From contig NZ_CP036291.1 of NCBI RefSeq assembly GCF_007750855.1, positions 2,046,001-2,110,000 on the forward strand: DNA of 64,000 nt, written 5' to 3'. How positions within the stretch are numbered: the first letter of the stretch is position 1; every line of letters starts with the position of its first letter. The notes under the pieces were generated by a model. The model was given only the letters and a program-made list of their open reading frames with translations, was not told the DNA's origin and made no database searches. The translations under genes and the position numbers were made by a program. The DNA comes from Pirellulimonas nuda (lineage in GTDB: Bacteria; Planctomycetota; Planctomycetia; Pirellulales; Lacipirellulaceae). This document shows, one piece after another, positions 18,784 to 28,506 of the stretch.

Positions 18784-18911
18784 CGCGCCCGTTGTTCTGG
18801 CGCGCTGGGCGTGGATTCTTTACCCGCGCGAAAAAATCTTGTGCCCACCGCTCCCCCTCCCCTGCCCTGCCGAGCTACAATGCCGGCGGGCAGTATTGCC
18901 CGGGAGAGCCC

Positions 18912-19703
18912 ATGTCAGAACAGTCTCGAAACAACAAGCCGGGGGATGCGCCCCGGCTCCCGAAGAACGACGCCAGTGCGAAGCAGCTCGACAAGCTTCT
19001 GCAGCGGTGGCCGTACGAGTTCGGCGAGGTCTCCGCTCGGATGGCGCGCGGCGCGGATGGTCGAGACCTGATCCAGATGCGGGTCGACCTCGGCGTGCTG
19101 CAGATGGAAGTGGTGGATCGGCCCGACGGCGATCTGCCGATGGGCGAACGGACCTTCTACGACGCGCTGCTAACGATGGCGTTTGAAGAGGGGGACGCCT
19201 TTATGCTGGACATGGGCTTGCAGGTAGAGGTGGACCGCGAGTTTATGCAGTTCTACCACCGGCGGATCGCTTGGCTGGCGTTGCGAGAGTTCAACCGCGC
19301 CGTCGCCGACGCCGACCACACGCTGGCGCTGATGGACTTCAGCACGGCCCACGCCCCCGATGAAGAATGGGCCGATCAGCACGAGCAGTACCGGCCGTTC
19401 GTGCTGTTCCACCGGACCCAGGCGTTAGCGCTGAGCCGCCTGGAGCAGGCAGAGCCCGCGGCGGCGGTCGAGGCGATCCGTGCCGGGCTGAAGAGCATCC
19501 AAGAAGTATTTGCTCGCCACGAGATTGCCGAAGAATTCGATTCTGACGAATTGGTGGTGAAGCTGCGGGAGATGAAGCGCTCGCTCGTAGACCACTACGA
19601 GGTAGAGCCGTCCCTCTCGGAGCAATTGGCCGAAGCCATCGCTCGGGAGCAGTACGAACGGGCCGCCGACCTCCGCGATGAGATCGCCCGTCGAGGATGC
19701 TGA
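18912..19703 (+). CDS. UVR-motif protein with TPR-like helices
   Basis: This 263-residue protein is mostly helical. Residues 20-190 include the antiparallel-looking segment QMRVDLGVLQMEVV and a TPR-like pair (AWLALREFNRAVADADHTL, FVLFHRTQALALSRLEQ). The C terminus EQLAEAIAREQYERAADLRD is a UvrB/UvrC interaction motif, as in UvrC and in McsA-type regulators. Function beyond a protein-interaction role is not known. The ATG at 18,912 follows GGGAGAG; the longer open frame from 18,354 is an artefact of GC bias. Confidence 0.6.
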   Translation: MSEQSRNNKPGDAPRLPKNDASAKQLDKLLQRWPYEFGEVSARMARGADGRDLIQMRVDLGVLQMEVVDRPDGDLPMGERTFYDALLTMAFEEGDAFMLDMGLQVEVDREFMQFYHRRIAWLALREFNRAVADADHTLALMDFSTAHAPDEEWADQHEQYRPFVLFHRTQALALSRLEQAEPAAAVEAIRAGLKSIQEVFARHEIAEEFDSDELVVKLREMKRSLVDHYEVEPSLSEQLAEAIAREQYERAADLRDEIARRGC

Positions 19704-19985
19704 TGGTGGGGGCTAGCGGCGGCTGCTAGCGGGGCTGGCGCCCCAGAATTGCAAAGTTGATTGCAAGGTTGATAACGCCCCGCGCCACGCCCGCTGTTTG
19801 CCTGGCTCATCTTATCTGCTTGCGGCAGAGCACCTTGCGCCCATTCCCTCCGCAGCGAGCGAACCACGGCGCGGGACGTGCGTAGTCAATCCTGTGAGCG
19901 GGTGGTCGATCGACCCACCGCTCGCTTGTCGCGGGCCCGTCGGAGACGGGCAGACTTATCCTGTCGAACCAATGGAGTGACTCAG

Positions 19986-20336
19986 ATGCTAGTGCTAACA
20001 CGGAAGCAACAGGAAACCATCCAGATTGGCGACTCGATCATCGTCAAGGTCCTCCGCACCAAGGGAAACACCGTGCGACTGGGGATCGAAGCCCCGGAAG
20101 GCCTGCGGGTGCTCCGCGGCGAACTGACGCCCGAGCCGAACCACAGAGAGCCTCCGGCCGCTCCCCTCGCCCGTCGGCAACGCGCCTCGGCGCCAGCGGC
20201 CCGCGCAGAAGGTGAAGTGCGGATGGCCCGGGTGCCGCGCAGCCGAGTGGCGACGGTGCTGCCGCAGATGCTGGGAAGCAGCGCCCCGTTGCGGGCGATG
20301 CTTGACCGCCGCGCGACCGTGAGCGCCGATGCGTAG
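19986..20336 (+). CDS. csrA: Carbon storage regulator CsrA with extended C terminus
   Basis: CsrA binds ANGGA hairpins around ribosome-binding sites and controls mRNA translation. Residues 1-50 are canonical (MLVLTRKQQETIQIGDSI, VRLGIEAPEGLRVLR), with Arg44 in the RNA-binding RVLRGEL. The remaining 60 residues are Arg-, Ala- and Pro-rich; standard CsrA ends near residue 61, so this tail is unusual, perhaps a second RNA-binding region. The ATG at 19,986 has GGAG upstream. Confidence 0.92.
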   Translation: MLVLTRKQQETIQIGDSIIVKVLRTKGNTVRLGIEAPEGLRVLRGELTPEPNHREPPAAPLARRQRASAPAARAEGEVRMARVPRSRVATVLPQMLGSSAPLRAMLDRRATVSADA

Positions 20337-20453
20337 CCGACCAAGCTGGACGGCGGGGGCGCACCGCGTTGCGGCGGCCCCCGCTAGCAGCGAAGTTGGT
20401 TTCCACGAACCGAGGGCTTTCTGGCTCTCGGCATTTCCCGGCGCCCGCCGAAG

Positions 20454-22469
20454 TCATTGAGGCAACGGCGTCTCGGCGCTGGCGGTGCTGACAGCTCCGT
20501 CGGCCGCCTGGCCGCTTGCAACCGCTTCGTGCAAGCCGAACGTAGGGGATTGGAGGTCGGCGACCTGCTCGAACAAGATCCGCCGCACCTCCAAGATGCT
20601 CTGCGGATGACGGTGGACCGAGAGGTGGTCGGCCGGCACAACCACTTGTGATTTGAGCCGGCTCTGGCCGTCGAGCCGGGCGCTCTCAATGGCGACGATG
20701 CCGTCCCCTTCACGGGTCAAGAAGCCTTGGAAGGTGTTCTCCGGCACTCGGCCGACGATGTTGTGGTAGTCGACCCACGGCCCGGGGTCGGCCGAAGCCA
20801 AGACTGGGAGCCACGGTGATTTTGGGTCGAGCGAGTCGACGCTGGTGCGGATCGCTAGCGAGGAGTTGGGGCGGAAGTAGTCGCCGTTGCGGGCGAAGAG
20901 TTGTCGCTGACCGTTGAGCATCTGCATGGGAGCGTCGATGAGCTTGGCGCTCACCCAGCGCGTGAAGCCGTTGGCGAAATCACTGCCGCGGTGGGGGGTG
21001 CCGATCGTCACCACCCGGCGCACCGAGGGGCTGGGCCGGAAGAAGTAGCTCTCGGCGAGCGCTTCGCGCACATCCGGGTCGGCGTCTAGCTCCGCGAAAG
21101 GCTGGTCGGTGTTGGTGCGCCAGAACTGGTCGCCGCTGTCGACCGTCTGCAGCTTCGACACCAGCCCCCCCATGCTGTGACCCACGAGCACGGTCTGGTC
21201 GAGCGCCGGCAGGCGGTGGTCGGGGTCGAGCCTGCGCCTCATGTCGGCCAGGTCGCCGCGGAACTGCGCGGCGCTTTCCCAGAAGGGTTGGCCGGTCGGG
21301 TAGAGGTAGAACCAGAACTGGTAGTGCTGGCGGACCAGCGGCTCGCTGCGTAGGTCGTTGAACATCTCCATCCAGGTCGCCGGGCTCGACCACAGCCCAT
21401 GCACCATCACCACGGGCATCTTGTTCGGGTCGTAGGGCTCTAGCATGTAAAGGCCCTGGACCGCCTTGAGCTCGTCCGGCCTAAGCAGACCAAGCGTGGA
21501 GATGTCTTTCTCTTGAAACTCCGGCTGGTTGAGGAAGTAGGCCAGCGGGGTGCTGAGGTCGGTCTCCAATGGCGCCTGCTTGGCGCCGATCGCCAGTGTC
21601 TGACGGTCGAGGGGGTCGTGTAGCTCCAGCACGAACCGCGGCGCGCGGGGCTTGTCCCGTTCGGCGACCTGGATCCCTGGCTGGTCGGGCTGCGTGTCGC
21701 GGTCGATGCGCAAGAAGGCGGTCAGCGGGAAGCAGAGGTTGTTGGGATAGAATTGCTCCGCGACGTCGCCATCGCCGTGCGCCTGACGGACCGCGATCAG
21801 CGGCACGCCCAGCCCGTAGGTGTGGTAGTGGTTGCGGAGGCCGTTGACCTCGTAGTCGCTGACAAACAGGAAATTATTCAGGTCCTCCGCGTGCCAGCCG
21901 GTGGACTTCAGTTCGACGTCGAACGAGCAGGTGTGATTGGTGGTCTGGATGGTCCGGCGATCGCCCGGCCGCAGATCGCCCTCTTCTTGCACGAGGCGCA
22001 GCAGGCCCTCGAGCGATTGGTTGTAGAGGTCGCAGGCGCCGCGGAACTGCGGGTCGTACGGGTTGCAGGCGACCCCGTCTGCCGGGTCGAAGAGGTACTC
22101 GTAAGCGTGCAGCAACGAGGTGCCATAGAGCTCGACCGCCAACGTGCGGCGCCTGCCTTCGGCCCGTTTGGCGCCCAGGTAGGCCAGTTCGCTCATGGCG
22201 TACTGATGTTCGTGGAGCGAGTCGGTCGTTGCGAGCCCCGCGAGCCTGGCGACCAACGCGGAGCGGTCGCCATCTAGCTCACCCACAAGATCGTAGCGGC
22301 GCAGCAATTGCTGAGTGCGGTCGCTGGCCTGCGGTCCGCGCGGATGCACCGAGCGGATCGACTCGGCCAGCGGGTTGCGGGGCGTGGCGCGCAGCGTGAC
22401 CCACTGGGAACGCGAAGCGCATCCCACAGCGATCATCAGCAGCAGAATCACACCGCTTCTTCGCAGCAC
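20454..22469 (-). CDS. Alpha/beta-hydrolase lipoprotein, lipase-like
   Basis: This 671-residue protein has an N-terminal lipobox (MIAVGCAS), indicating a lipid-anchored envelope protein. The C-terminal half is an alpha/beta hydrolase with VVMVHGLWSSPATW (oxyanion loop), the nucleophile motif VLVGHSMGGLVS and TIGTPHRGSDFA, and a late catalytic His in VVPADHLSVHRHP. It probably hydrolyses ester bonds in lipids or related polymers. Residues 30-330 are an N-terminal domain with no family I recognise. The start is GTG with AAAGGG upstream. Confidence 0.8.
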   Translation of the reverse strand: MLRRSGVILLLMIAVGCASRSQWVTLRATPRNPLAESIRSVHPRGPQASDRTQQLLRRYDLVGELDGDRSALVARLAGLATTDSLHEHQYAMSELAYLGAKRAEGRRRTLAVELYGTSLLHAYEYLFDPADGVACNPYDPQFRGACDLYNQSLEGLLRLVQEEGDLRPGDRRTIQTTNHTCSFDVELKSTGWHAEDLNNFLFVSDYEVNGLRNHYHTYGLGVPLIAVRQAHGDGDVAEQFYPNNLCFPLTAFLRIDRDTQPDQPGIQVAERDKPRAPRFVLELHDPLDRQTLAIGAKQAPLETDLSTPLAYFLNQPEFQEKDISTLGLLRPDELKAVQGLYMLEPYDPNKMPVVMVHGLWSSPATWMEMFNDLRSEPLVRQHYQFWFYLYPTGQPFWESAAQFRGDLADMRRRLDPDHRLPALDQTVLVGHSMGGLVSKLQTVDSGDQFWRTNTDQPFAELDADPDVREALAESYFFRPSPSVRRVVTIGTPHRGSDFANGFTRWVSAKLIDAPMQMLNGQRQLFARNGDYFRPNSSLAIRTSVDSLDPKSPWLPVLASADPGPWVDYHNIVGRVPENTFQGFLTREGDGIVAIESARLDGQSRLKSQVVVPADHLSVHRHPQSILEVRRILFEQVADLQSPTFGLHEAVASGQAADGAVSTASAETPLPQ

Positions 22470-22724
22470 AGCCGGCCCTTTCTTCGGTCATCCCCCCCGA
22501 TGGAGCGCAGACTGAGCGGGACCGTAGCGGCTTGGGGCGCCGGCGTCAAAGTCAGTTGCCGGCTTCGAGGAAGCAATGCTGAGCGATTACTTCGGACGCA
22601 AGCGATTTTCCTCCAATCTGCTTGCTTTTACCTTGCTGCTGGAATACGCTGTCGGATGTCCGCAACAGGTGCTGGCTCTGCGGGTGCTTTTCTAACGGTT
22701 TCACAATTTATCAGGGGGAGTGTC

Positions 22725-23375
22725 ATGAGACGTAACTGGGTTCGGGCGTTTCTTGCATCGTCCGCGTGTCTGCTGTGCACGGGGGCATTCGCCGTGACGC
22801 TTGATTTCGAGGGGATGAACGACCTCGACCCCATCCAGAACTTCTACAACGGCGGGCTCAGCGGCGGCGGCGCTGGAGCCGGCCCCGCGTACGGCATCAC
22901 CTTCTCTGCCGACGCGATCACGGTCAAAGACTCCGATCAAGGCGGGTCGGCACTCGGCAACTTCGCCAATGAGCCTTCGCCGGATCACGTGATGTCCTTC
23001 CTCCAAAACGGGGGCGTTACTCTCAATCGCACCGGAGGCTTTACTTCCGCGCTATCGTTTTACTACTCTGCGTTCGCGGTGCCTGGATCGGTTTCGATCT
23101 TCGCCGGACCCAACGGCACTGGCGCCACCCTTGCTACGCAGCCATTGGCGATAACTCCCGTAGGTGCGGGCGACCCAACCGGCGACTTTAGCACCTTTGC
23201 GCTCGTGAACGTCCCCTTTGTGGGCATCGCTCAGTCGGCCGTCTTTTCCGGTACGAACAACGAGATCGCTTTCGACAACGTTGGTCTGACGCTTGTGCCG
23301 GAACCGAGCGGCATTGTCGCATCGTTGCTCGTCGTCGCCGGCCTAGCAGCGTCGCGTCGGCGGCTGATTGGTTAA
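22725..23375 (+). CDS. PEP-CTERM sorting-signal protein
   Basis: This 216-residue exported protein has an N-terminal signal peptide (RAFLASSACLLCTGAFA), a beta-rich central region and a C-terminal PEP-CTERM tripartite signal: VPEPSG, a hydrophobic helix (VASLLVVAGLAA) and SRRRLIG. PEP-CTERM proteins are processed by exosortase/archaeosortase-type enzymes and end in the envelope or matrix. The actual biological function is unknown. The ATG at 22,725 follows GGGGAG; the earlier open frame from 22,308 has no signal peptide. A terminator follows. Confidence 0.85.
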   Translation: MRRNWVRAFLASSACLLCTGAFAVTLDFEGMNDLDPIQNFYNGGLSGGGAGAGPAYGITFSADAITVKDSDQGGSALGNFANEPSPDHVMSFLQNGGVTLNRTGGFTSALSFYYSAFAVPGSVSIFAGPNGTGATLATQPLAITPVGAGDPTGDFSTFALVNVPFVGIAQSAVFSGTNNEIAFDNVGLTLVPEPSGIVASLLVVAGLAASRRRLIG

Positions 23376-23408
23376 TCCGATCCGCTGAAAGAAAGTGCGC
23401 TCAGCACC

Positions 23409-23444
23409 AAGGCTCACTCGCGTCGCGAGTGGGCCTTTTTTATT
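23409..23444 (+). terminator. Rho-independent terminator
   Basis: A near-perfect inverted repeat (AAGGCTCACTCGCG against CGCGAGTGGGCCTT, with one G-T pair) ends in a six-T run. It lies 34 bases after the PEP-CTERM gene. Confidence 0.9.
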
Positions 23445-23462
23445 GCCAGTCGGGCCCTCTAG

Positions 23463-24497
<1,035 letters not shown>

Positions 24498-24658
24498 TAA
24501 ACCGCCCTGCCCTGGTCGTTCGCCGCCCGGCGCTTGCTAGCACCGTGGGCCAGCCCCGGGATCGCGTTGACACGCAGATTCCCGGTCGGCTACAGTCCGC
24601 TCGCGTCACGCTCGTGCAGCCGTCGGCTCAGTTCGAATCCCCTCTGGACCCGCCCGCC

Positions 24659-25402
24659 ATGATGAGAAACGAGTCGGCTGTTCTGTCTACGCTTCAAAAC
24701 GCACCGCAGCCTCAACTCGGCGCCTGGTTCGATCCGGCGAGAGACGACGCGCCGCCAGAGCGGCTCGCCTACTTCGCCCCGATGCACTACGAACGGCGCT
24801 ACGCCTACCCATTGATCGTGTGGCTGCACGATCAAAAAGGGAGCGAGAGAGACCTCTCTCGCTTGATGCCGCACGTTAGCACCCGCAACTACGTGGCGGT
24901 CGCCGTGGGCGACTCCGACCGAGACCGGCCCTGGGGCCAGACGCGGGACGCGATCGCGGAGACCGGGGCCCGCGTCGATCTTGCCATCGAATCGGCCGGC
25001 GAGCGGTTCAACGTTCACCCCGACCGGGTCTTCCTGGCGGGAGTAGGACCCGGGGGCGCCATGGCGTTGCGGATCGCTCTCGGGCGTCCGACCGCCTACG
25101 CCGGGGTCGCGTCGTTCGACGCCGGTTTGCCCCGTGGGGGGCGCCCCTTCGGACAGCTCAAGTCCGTTCGCTCCCTCCCGATGCTGCTCGCGGTCAATCG
25201 CGACAGCCCGCGTTATGGCGCAGGGGAGGTGAGCCACGATCTCAGGCTGCTCCATTCCGCTGGCTGCACCCTGGACATCCGCCAGTACCCGGACGACGGG
25301 CCCGTAAACACGATGATGTTGGCGGATTTTGACAGTTGGATGATGAAGCTGGTGTGCGGTCAGAGCCCAGCGCCGAGCAAACGCGGCGCTACTCTGGCCT
25401 AG
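24659..25402 (+). CDS. Alpha/beta-hydrolase-fold protein lacking the nucleophile serine
   Basis: This 247-residue protein resembles predicted esterase/phospholipase family proteins: APMHYERRYAYPLIVWLHDQKG, DRVFLAGVGPGGAMALRIAL and a final strand plus helix (LDIRQYPDDGPVN, FDSWMMKLV). In active relatives the second motif is GFSQGG; here it is GVGPGG (residues 128-133), so Gly130 replaces the catalytic Ser. The usual C-terminal catalytic His is also missing (YPDDGPVN in place of a GHE-type motif). It may be a non-catalytic binder. Start codons ATG 24,659 and ATG 24,662 are equivalent. Confidence 0.65.
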   Translation: MMRNESAVLSTLQNAPQPQLGAWFDPARDDAPPERLAYFAPMHYERRYAYPLIVWLHDQKGSERDLSRLMPHVSTRNYVAVAVGDSDRDRPWGQTRDAIAETGARVDLAIESAGERFNVHPDRVFLAGVGPGGAMALRIALGRPTAYAGVASFDAGLPRGGRPFGQLKSVRSLPMLLAVNRDSPRYGAGEVSHDLRLLHSAGCTLDIRQYPDDGPVNTMMLADFDSWMMKLVCGQSPAPSKRGATLA

Positions 25403-25446
25403 GCGTCCGCCCCTGTTACGCCTATGTTCAGTAGGTCGGCCGCGCG

Positions 25447-25467
25447 TTTTGAGAGGCCGTCTCAAAA
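25447..25467. promoter_or_regulatory. Perfect 8-bp inverted repeat upstream of the desaturase
   Basis: TTTTGAGA and TCTCAAAA flank a GGCCG loop, 118 bases before the desaturase start. It could be an operator or the stem of an attenuator/terminator for the preceding gene. Confidence 0.4.
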
Positions 25468-25584
25468 ATTCTCCTTCGGCCGGGGCAACCAAAACTTGCT
25501 GGACCACGTAGTAGAAGCGTCCCGCTATCGGTTCCTGCCTATTTCCGGCTGGCCCAACCCATCCGCTTCCGGAGTCCCCTCCTG

Positions 25585-26574
25585 ATGTCCGAGTTGCACG
25601 AATCCGATTCCGCACTGCTCGACCCCCCCGGCAGCGCGGTCAAGTCGGTCGAGGCGCCCAAGCGCCGTACCGCGATGGAAACGCCGATGCCGCCGGCCAA
25701 TTCCCCGAGCATGTGGAAACGCGGCATCAACTGGCCGATCGCTGGTTGGATCGGGTTGGTGCACGTGATCGCGCTGTTCGCCCCGTTCTATTTTAGTTGG
25801 CAGGGGTTTGTGGCCTTTGTCGTGCTCTCGCTCGCCACCGGTTCGCTGGGCGTTTGCATGGGTTACCACCGGTTGCTAACGCACGGAAGCTTCAAGACGT
25901 TCAAGCCGGTCCGCTGGCTCTTGGCGTTCCTCGGCGGGCTTTCCGGTGAAGGGTCCGCCATCAGTTGGGTGGCCAACCACCGCAAGCACCACGCCTACAG
26001 CGACAAAGAAGGCGATCCGCACTCCCCTCGCGATGGCAAGTGGTGGAGCCACATGTTTTGGTTCATCCCCCAACTCGGCAACGAGTGGCACAAAGAACTG
26101 CTCGACCGCTACGCCCCCGACCTGATGAAAGACCGTGTCATGCTGTGGCTGCACTGGCTCTTCTTGCCGTCGCACATCGCCTGCGGCGCCGTGCTGTTCG
26201 CCATCGGCTACTTCGGCACCGCGATCGGGCTGGGCGGCGCGTGGAACGGCTGGTCGATGGTCGTCTGGGGCCTCGGCGTGCGGATGGTCTACGTCTTCCA
26301 CGTCACCTGGTTCGTCAACTCCGCGACCCATCTGTGGGGCTACCGCAACTACGAAACCAGCGACGACAGCAAGAACCTCTGGTGGGTCGGCCTGCTCGCC
26401 TTCGGCGAGGGGTGGCACAACAACCACCACGCCTACCAACGCGTCGCCGCCCAAGGCCACAAGTGGTGGGAGTTCGACATGACCTACTGGGTGATCCTGG
26501 CCATGGAAAAAGTCGGCCTGGTGTGGGACGTAGTCCGCGTCAAAGACATCCCCCGCGGCGCGAAGCCCGCGTAG
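25585..26574 (+). CDS. Acyl-CoA/acyl-lipid delta-9 fatty acid desaturase
   Basis: This membrane di-iron enzyme introduces a cis double bond into a saturated acyl chain. The 329-residue protein carries the three His boxes in the right spacing: HRLLTH, NHRKHHAYSD and GEGWHNNHH, which match stearoyl-CoA type desaturases (SCD/OLE1-like). The boxes are set between pairs of hydrophobic helices. It is probably part of membrane-fluidity control, and a palindrome lies upstream. Confidence 0.9.
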   Translation: MSELHESDSALLDPPGSAVKSVEAPKRRTAMETPMPPANSPSMWKRGINWPIAGWIGLVHVIALFAPFYFSWQGFVAFVVLSLATGSLGVCMGYHRLLTHGSFKTFKPVRWLLAFLGGLSGEGSAISWVANHRKHHAYSDKEGDPHSPRDGKWWSHMFWFIPQLGNEWHKELLDRYAPDLMKDRVMLWLHWLFLPSHIACGAVLFAIGYFGTAIGLGGAWNGWSMVVWGLGVRMVYVFHVTWFVNSATHLWGYRNYETSDDSKNLWWVGLLAFGEGWHNNHHAYQRVAAQGHKWWEFDMTYWVILAMEKVGLVWDVVRVKDIPRGAKPA

Positions 26575-26646
26575 CAAAGTGCCACGCGTAACGCGGGGCG
26601 CACCCGTCCCATCGTGTCAGTGATCGACGCGTCAGTGATCGAAGCC

Positions 26647-26679
26647 GCCGTCCTCGGCCCCTTCCGGGCCGAGGACGGC
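26647..26679. terminator. Hairpin between convergent genes
   Basis: A perfect 14-bp stem (GCCGTCCTCGGCCC and its complement) closes a CTTCC loop between the ends of the desaturase and HIT genes. There is no T run on either side, so factor-independent termination is likely but not certain. A direct repeat GTCAGTGATCGA precedes it. Confidence 0.6.
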
Positions 26680-26692
26680 CAGGCTCACTTCT

Positions 26693-27820
<1,128 letters not shown>

Positions 27821-27824
27821 TCGC

Positions 27825-28112
27825 CTAGCTCGCGGCCGCGCGGCGACGGCGACGCTTGGGCGCCGGCACGCTCCACTCCTTGGTGAGCGTCTCAAACACC
27901 TCGGGGCTCTCGTAGCGGACCACTTCCTTTCCCTCGGGCATCGGACCGATCAGCCCGCGGTAAACGGGCATCCCGCGCAGGCCCAGATCGGTGCTGCAGT
28001 CGTCGATGCCGATCTGGGTGTGCATTTTCAGCACCGAGTCTTGGTGCGTGTAGTCCTTGCTGCGGATCTCGCCATTGGCGCCGCGAGTGACGATTCGGAT
28101 GGTGCGCTGCAT
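27825..28112 (-). CDS. Small hypothetical protein
   Basis: This 95-residue product begins MQRTIRIVTRGANGEI and ends in a very basic tail (KRRRRRAAAS). I do not recognise a family. The tail suggests nucleic-acid binding, which is inference. The longer open frame to 28,364 has no credible start upstream. Confidence 0.45.
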   Translation of the reverse strand: MQRTIRIVTRGANGEIRSKDYTHQDSVLKMHTQIGIDDCSTDLGLRGMPVYRGLIGPMPEGKEVVRYESPEVFETLTKEWSVPAPKRRRRRAAAS

Positions 28113-28423
28113 GATGGGGGGCGCCTGATTGGTACGGTGGGAAGGTTGTCGGACGGCCACCTCGCGGCCAGGTCCAGCTCCAGACAACTGGTATCGACAC
28201 GAGTGCTGGCGCCCGTCGAGAATCACCCCGCGGCCGCGCAAAAGTGGATCAGCCGAAGCAACCGGACGCCCCGCAGCTCCAGATGTAGGGCCTGAATCGA
28301 TCGTGCGGCCCGTCTGAGGCGTGGCCCGCTCCCCTGCCCTACCGCCGCTCGGCCTTGAGATCACCGGCCGGTGCGGCTAGGATTCGTCGTCCGGCGATTG
28401 GTTGGCAAGCGATGCCGCCGTCC

Positions 28424-28506
28424 GGAGGGTAAGCGAATTGGCTAGCAACCTGACTCGAAATCAGGCGCCCCGTAAGGGGTTGGGGGTTCGAGTCCCCTGC
28501 CCTCCG
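28424..28506 (+). tRNA. tRNA-Ser (anticodon CGA)
   Basis: The 83 bases fold into a class II tRNA: acceptor GGAGGGT pairs with GCCCTCC (one T-G pair), the anticodon stem CCTGA/TCAGG closes the loop CTCGAAA with anticodon CGA at 28,456-28,458, the variable arm has a CCCC/GGGG stem, and the T arm has a TTCGAGT loop with G-rich stem. It is the likely chromosomal attachment site of the element that follows, since a tyrosine recombinase gene runs into it from the right. Confidence 0.88.

Noticed and set aside
22308-22724. Upstream extension of the PEP-CTERM gene
   Set aside because: It lacks a signal peptide and overlaps the divergent lipase gene. The ATG at 22,725 has a ribosome-binding site and a signal peptide.
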